This document shows, piece by piece, positions 59,546-64,000 of a stretch of DNA of 64,000 nt (position 1 is its first letter; every line of letters starts with the position of its first letter). This DNA is from Arctopsyche grandis (taxonomy: Eukaryota > Arthropoda > Insecta > Trichoptera > Hydropsychidae): positions 18,510,501-18,574,500 of the forward strand of contig NC_135358.1 of the NCBI RefSeq assembly GCF_051622035.1, written 5' to 3'. The position numbers were made by a program, and so were the translations under genes. Below the pieces are notes generated by a model, which searched no databases, had not been told where the DNA came from, and saw nothing but the letters and a program-made list of their open reading frames with translations.

Positions 59546-59790
59546 TTATAGATCACTAGTGTTTTTACCCGGCTTCGCTCGGTATTTGTAATATAAATCG
59601 CTTAAACATAGCCAATCTAATAGTAAACATTTTATTAAATTTATTGGAATAGTTTTATTTTATTTAAATTTATTTGAATATTCATTTGTTCGATGACGTC
59701 ACGGATTTATGAACCAACAATAGTTACATACATACATACATAGTTACATACAAAGTCTCTTTGGAAATTATATATTAGATTTATATGCGT
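59546..59790 (-). mobile_element. Helitron-like element, short copy without array
   Basis: On the minus strand it ends CCGAGCGAAGCCGGG, about 10 nt, then CTAG followed by T. It shares both flanking arms with 17700-19499 (TTTACTATTAG..., GATGACGTC, CAAAGTCTCTTTGGAAATTA inverted). No tandem array. Confidence 0.65.
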
Positions 59791-59865
59791 GACTATTTGT
59801 ATATATGTACTGTATTATACTTTTGTATCTTATGCATATCGAATTTATTGTAGTTATATGTATTT

Positions 59866-60300
59866 AGCCAGCAGCATAGCTCGGTCGTTAAGCTTCTGCT
59901 TAACACCGAGAGGCGCCGGGTTCGATCCCATGAGCTGACCTCGATTGAAAATAATTTTTCTGAGTATATCTGTAGTGCTGCTGGTCAGACCTGGATATTT
60001 GTGACTTCAGGTCGATCGTTTCCCATCAGAGTTTGCCAATTTTCTCTGATTTCATTGTTGAAACGGTTCACGATTATTCCTACCTACTATGTCACCACTA
60101 TTCGAGAATGATTGATGTACAATAAAATGTATGTATGTACAATTCATAGATGTCTCGTTAATTTGCGAGTTTTCAGTGTCTCGTAATTCAGCGACTTGTA
60201 TATATGTAATAAAAATGCTGTATTGTTTGTAATTGGCCAGGAAGGCGCATTGGGGTTTACCTGTAAGGCCTTTCTGGTATAAAATGTAATAAAATAAAAA
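59866..60300 (+). repeat. tRNA-derived SINE, copy 5 (best reference copy)
   Basis: Head AGCCAGCAGCATAGCTCGGT (A-box TAGCTCGGTCG) and GGGTTCGATCCC (B-box) form an RNA polymerase III promoter of tRNA type. Then comes about 300 bp of body, then the block GGCCAGGAAGGCGC...GGCCTTTCTGG, an internal near-palindrome, and an (AATAA)n tail. About 435 bp. Not a functional tRNA: the acceptor stem cannot be formed. Confidence 0.92.
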
Positions 60301-61025
60301 AATTCAGGAATTTGTTTCAGTGCTTAAAAATTTTTAGTTCAAAAGATATTAGAGACTGGATTTAATATCTGGATTCTTTCTGAGGTAAAAATACATGAAA
60401 TAATAGAATTAAAAGGTTATTAACGAAAATTTCTTTGAGTTTTCCCTTATTTATAATTGTACATACATACATATGTATGTACATATGTACGTATACATAT
60501 GTATATGTATCCTAGTTTTAGTGGCGGAGTCAACGGGTTTCAATTATCTGGTTTTCTTCTCATGAAGCACTTCATAAATATTCTGAGAGGAGAATCCACA
60601 ATTACGATTTAATTTAATTAAGTTATTGGTACCTGAATGCAATAGGGTATTTCTTATCAGTATAAATCATTGATATTTTTAATGTTTTATCAGTATATAT
60701 AGGTAAAACAATTAACGTTGACATATTTGTTGTCCATTTGTGTTGAAATTTGTAATTTATGATGTACCATTATAATAGTTTTCTTCGACTTTCTTGCTAG
60801 ATTTTTTTACACAAATTATTTAAATACGTGTGTATTCAGGGACGTCCCGTAAGTAAGGTGGCACATTTTGAGGGGCGAAAAAATGCCACGTTACGAGGAA
60901 CATTCGAAGGACCAAATTAGCGGACTCGGACTGAGTACACTCGTATCGTGTCAGCCTGGGGTAAGGGTCTAGGTCACTCTATGCGTTTATCTGGCAATAT
61001 TGATACATTATGGTTATCTATAATG
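60301..61025. other. intergenic, no gene seen
   Basis: AT-rich, TACATATG microsatellite at about 60465-60515. Confidence 0.5.
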
Positions 61026-62429
61026 CAGTGGCGTAGCGTGAATTCCAGGCGCCCCCCCCCCCATATACTCATATTATTTCCTTACAAAAAAATAACTTTC
61101 CAAATTAATAATTCTTACCTTTTTTACATAGAAATTTTTTTTTCTGGACTCATTGGCAAACACGACTATTTTGTTAAAATTTAATACTAATCATTGCTAA
61201 TACTTTAAGACGATGTTGTGACTTGGTTGACCTTAAGTAATTTTTAATAAGTTTCAACTTGTGAACGAGCGTTCCATAGTGGCTACAGTTACCGGAAGCG
61301 TGAGGAACAAGATGATTTAAATGACGAATTTAAATTATAAAAATTACAAATGAAGAGCTTTGCCAAATTATGAACACGTTGATCTTCTTTATTTTTACAA
61401 GGTTTATTTTCTTTTAAGCACGAACGGAAATCAAGTATCTGATCAGGCAATGATTTGTCAAAATCATTGACATATTAGTTGGCTAGAGACATAGCTTCAT
61501 GATATACATATGTACATATATGTAAATCGTCATCTGATAATTGTTTTGCAGGAAAGCGAACTTTGAAACAATGTTTAAATAACGTGATACGAACCTTCAT
61601 TTGTACTTAGGTTACGTTTAGTGCCGCATTAAAAATTGTTCAAAATTTATTTTAATTAATTCTGGAATCGTATTTTATGACTAAGTTCATCGAAATTCTT
61701 TTAGATTCAATTTCGGCTTCACCCCTAATATTGTTGAAATTGTTACGAATCCTTCAAATTTATTTCTAAAATTACTGATCTCGCAATATGCATCAGTTCT
61801 CAGTCTAATCATAGACTGAGCACTGATATCATCAGCGTTTTTTGATTGAAGGAACTTTGAAACAAATTTGAGAAACCGAAGAATTTTTCAAGAAGCACGA
61901 GTAGGAGAATAAATTCGAAACTTTCCATTTTCTTTTTTAGAAACTTTTCTTTTGATTGTTCATCATTTCTTTTACTTTTTAAAATTATTTCTGTAAGAAA
62001 TTTTAAAACATCTATACATATATGTACCTACATATATATCGAAGTTCATTAATAGAGTCTAATCTGGACGACCAACAAGCAGTACATAATCTGTTTAAAG
62101 TTACTGATGATGAATTTACCTTAAAAACTTCCCACCTGTTAATGTTGACAGCTAAAAATTTATAAATTTATAATTTTTTACGTTTTTACACCTCATATAA
62201 TTTTATTTTATTGTTTTAACAAAAATATATACAAGAATAAGCGAGAATTGTCAGCTATATGTAAATACAATAAAACGAGATGCAAAGAGGTTAAAAAATA
62301 ACAAAGGTTTTTAAAAAAATTATTGCAAAGAAATTACAGAACAAATTAAAAAAATCTGCAAAAAAGGCACGCCGCTTTGCGGCGCCCCCCCGCATTGCGG
62401 GGTCTGCGGGCGCGGTAGTTATGCCACTG
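61026..62429 (-). mobile_element. 1.4-kb hAT element with decayed transposase
   Basis: Ends CAGTGGCGTAGCG and TATGCCACTG, flanked by CTATAATG / AGATAATG (6/8). On the minus strand around 61500-61370, pieces such as LPDQILDFRSCLKEN and RVHNLAKLF resemble the C-terminal part of ZMYM1-type hAT transposases, with stops. This is the parent type of the MITE at 42806-43441. Confidence 0.75.
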
Positions 62430-62437
62430 AGATAATG

Positions 62438-62845
62438 TCATTATGTTCTAATTTAAAATAAATATGTAAAAAAATACACGTACATACATATTTCGTGGAA
62501 TCTATTTCGTAAAAATTCAAGCGTCCTACTCACGTGTTTCCTAATTCACGCAACGCGAATCCCAAAATGAGGACAAACATGGCGCGTTTTATGCTAACTA
62601 CTAGTAAATTATTAATCGTTTAAATGTCAAAGGAAAACTTTGAATAATTTCATTTAAACGGAAATTTTTCGTTGTTGGAGTCTCGCCAAGAGGCTTTCAA
62701 GCTAAATTGCTTGTGTTGCGCGTTTTGCAAACGAGTCTATTTATGGTTATTTTGTGACTCGGATAAACACACAACTTGTTGCGAACTCAATAAAATAAAC
62801 CGGCCATTCATTATGGAAAATTTCATTGACGAATCAGCAGCGCTT
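62438..62845. other. intergenic; 65-codon frame interrupted by a retrotransposon
   Basis: The + frame starting at 62672 (Cys-rich middle, ENFIDESAALSLEW end) is not recognised. Restored across the insertion it would stop at once, so coding is unsupported. Confidence 0.3.
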
Positions 62846-62858
62846 TCTTTAGAATGGT

Positions 62859-63927
62859 TTGATTTTTGATTTTTAAATGCTTTTTATTATTACGAAATTA
62901 TGTTCACAATACATCTTATATCTATTTTAATAGCTACTGATCTACTGATCATTTTCTATTTTACAATTTTAATTTAATTTGGTTAGTAATCACAGTATTA
63001 TATTATTCTAATGTTAATCTAAAGCATAATAGGAAAAAGAGCTCAAAAACCTATTTACAATCCTTATAAATGTTCATAATACATCTAATACATAATATTA
63101 ATTAAAGACTCTCTAAAGTCGATGACCTAAAGCAGATTGTGTTTAGGTAATCTGTGTTTATACCTGAAGGGTATAGACATTTTGTTGTAATCACCGAGAC
63201 TCTTCACAAGTGTGTTAGTATGGTTATTAGTGATTCTGTCATAGAATCTACTGGTTAGTTTGTTAGTAATGTCTGTAACAAACGGAATATTATATATGGC
63301 ATGCAGTTTTTTCAGGTTAGTATATATGGGTGTATTATAAATTATTTTAAGGGATTTATTTTGTATTACTTGGAGCTTGGAAAGGTTAGTATTCGAGGCG
63401 TTATTCCATACAGGTGAAGCATAGGTTAATAATGGTAATATGAGCGCGCGATATAATTTTATTTTATTTAGCGTTGATAAAGAACTATGGCGATTAAATA
63501 TTGGATATATTGAGGATATACCCCGCATCGCCTTGCATTTCGCTGCCTCAATGTGAGGTGCCCATCTCATTCTTTTATCAAACGTTACTCCTAAATATTT
63601 TATTACTGACTGCCATTTCAGACTTTCTCCAGAGGGGATTTTCAGATCTGAACTTGGCTTATGTTCTCTAACACTAAAGAATATGGCGTCTGTTTTGGTT
63701 TGATTAATTTGAATTTTCCACTTAGTGAAGTGTTCAGTCATTGTTTTAATTGCAAATTCAAGATTTTTAAGAATAGTGTCTGGTTTTTTGCTACTTGTGA
63801 AGCAAGCTGTATCATCTGCATATAGGGCTATGTGACAGTTTTTTGGAATAGGTATGTCATTTATATATATGGAGAACAAGAGTGGGCCAAGCAAGCTCCC
63901 CTGCGGAACGCCAGCTGCGATTAACTC
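62859..63927 (-). mobile_element. 5'-truncated jockey-like non-LTR retrotransposon, 1069 bp
   Basis: Flanked by the 13-bp duplication TCTTTAGAATGGT (62846-62858 and 63928-63940). The minus-strand frame (63927-63127, 255 codons from its first Met, open upstream) reads AAGVPQGSLLGPLLFSIYIN, then ALYADDTA (the catalytic YADD box), KTDAIFFS, VIKYLGVTFDKRMRW and LTYASPVWNN. It is thus the palm and thumb of a reverse transcriptase, cut just before the GVPQGS box. The tail (63120-62859) is shared with three solitary tails in this window. The frame is intact, so the insertion is recent. Confidence 0.92.
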
Positions 63928-64000
63928 TCTTTAGAATGGTGAAATATTACCCTACGATGAGTATGATGCCAACTCTAGAATATGAAATGTGCATGACAAT

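Noticed and set aside
59866-59935. Functional tRNA gene
   Set aside because: A- and B-boxes are present but the cloverleaf arms and acceptor stem do not close, and the sequence continues as a repeated SINE body.
63935-64000. Start of a new + strand gene at the right edge (open from ATG 63935)
   Set aside because: Only 22 codons are visible, unrecognised; cannot be told from chance.

Overview
The window is AT-rich, intron-rich nuclear DNA from an animal, most likely an insect. The evidence is GT-AG introns in nearly every gene, an insect-type EcKinase/CHK gene, RTE- and jockey-type retrotransposon pieces, tRNA-headed SINEs, and abundant (TACATATG)-type microsatellites. Hsc70 and DHTKD1 are heavily split, which argues against a higher dipteran. 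I cannot fix the order. All exon models below were built by hand from reading frame plus GT/AG signals, and every model closes in frame.

Six protein genes are supported. (1) An RNF19A/B-type RBR ubiquitin ligase, 11 coding exons on + (6286-15711, 876 aa). (2) A CHK/EcKinase-like gene, 6 coding exons on - (10325-11974, 427 aa), nested antisense in the 6-kb intron 7 of the ligase. (3) A TspanC8-type tetraspanin, 8 coding exons on + (23339-28807, 274 aa), with an extra exon-7-like cassette at 26338. (4) A TMEM135-like membrane protein, 9 exons on - (32035-36515, 401 aa). (5) A cytosolic Hsc70 ending in EEVD, 7 coding exons on - (39845-45009, 641 aa), with a readable TATA/Inr/heat-shock-element promoter. 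(6) DHTKD1, the 2-oxoadipate dehydrogenase E1, 19 exons on - (49211-55246, 918 aa). A small lysine-rich SMKR1-like gene (48545-48805, -) lies just downstream of DHTKD1. These are housekeeping and signalling genes with no operon-like relation. The local order is Rnf19/EcKinase, tetraspanin, TMEM135, Hsc70, SMKR1, DHTKD1.

The rest is dominated by mobile DNA. There are five tRNA-derived SINE copies; several hAT-type elements, four of them with 8-bp target duplications matching at 7 or 8 of 8 positions; TTAA-flanked MITEs; a TA-flanked MITE; long foldbacks; RTE fragments; and a 5'-truncated jockey-like element with a 13-bp target duplication. Two structures stand out. One is a four-deep insertion nest at 19548-23140 (TTAA-MITE > Harbinger > hAT > SINE), whose empty site is preserved in the sister MITE at 55530-56048. 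The other is a Helitron-like element at about 17700-19499. It carries a 1.5-kb GC-rich tandem array with about 28 copies of GCGAAGC, the same motif as in its own terminal hairpin, and a second copy without the array lies at 59546-59790.

The best leads are the GCGAAGC array element, the alternative tetraspanin exon, the face-to-face TATA/Inr pair at Hsc70, and the palindromes at 5.4 and 46.5 kb.
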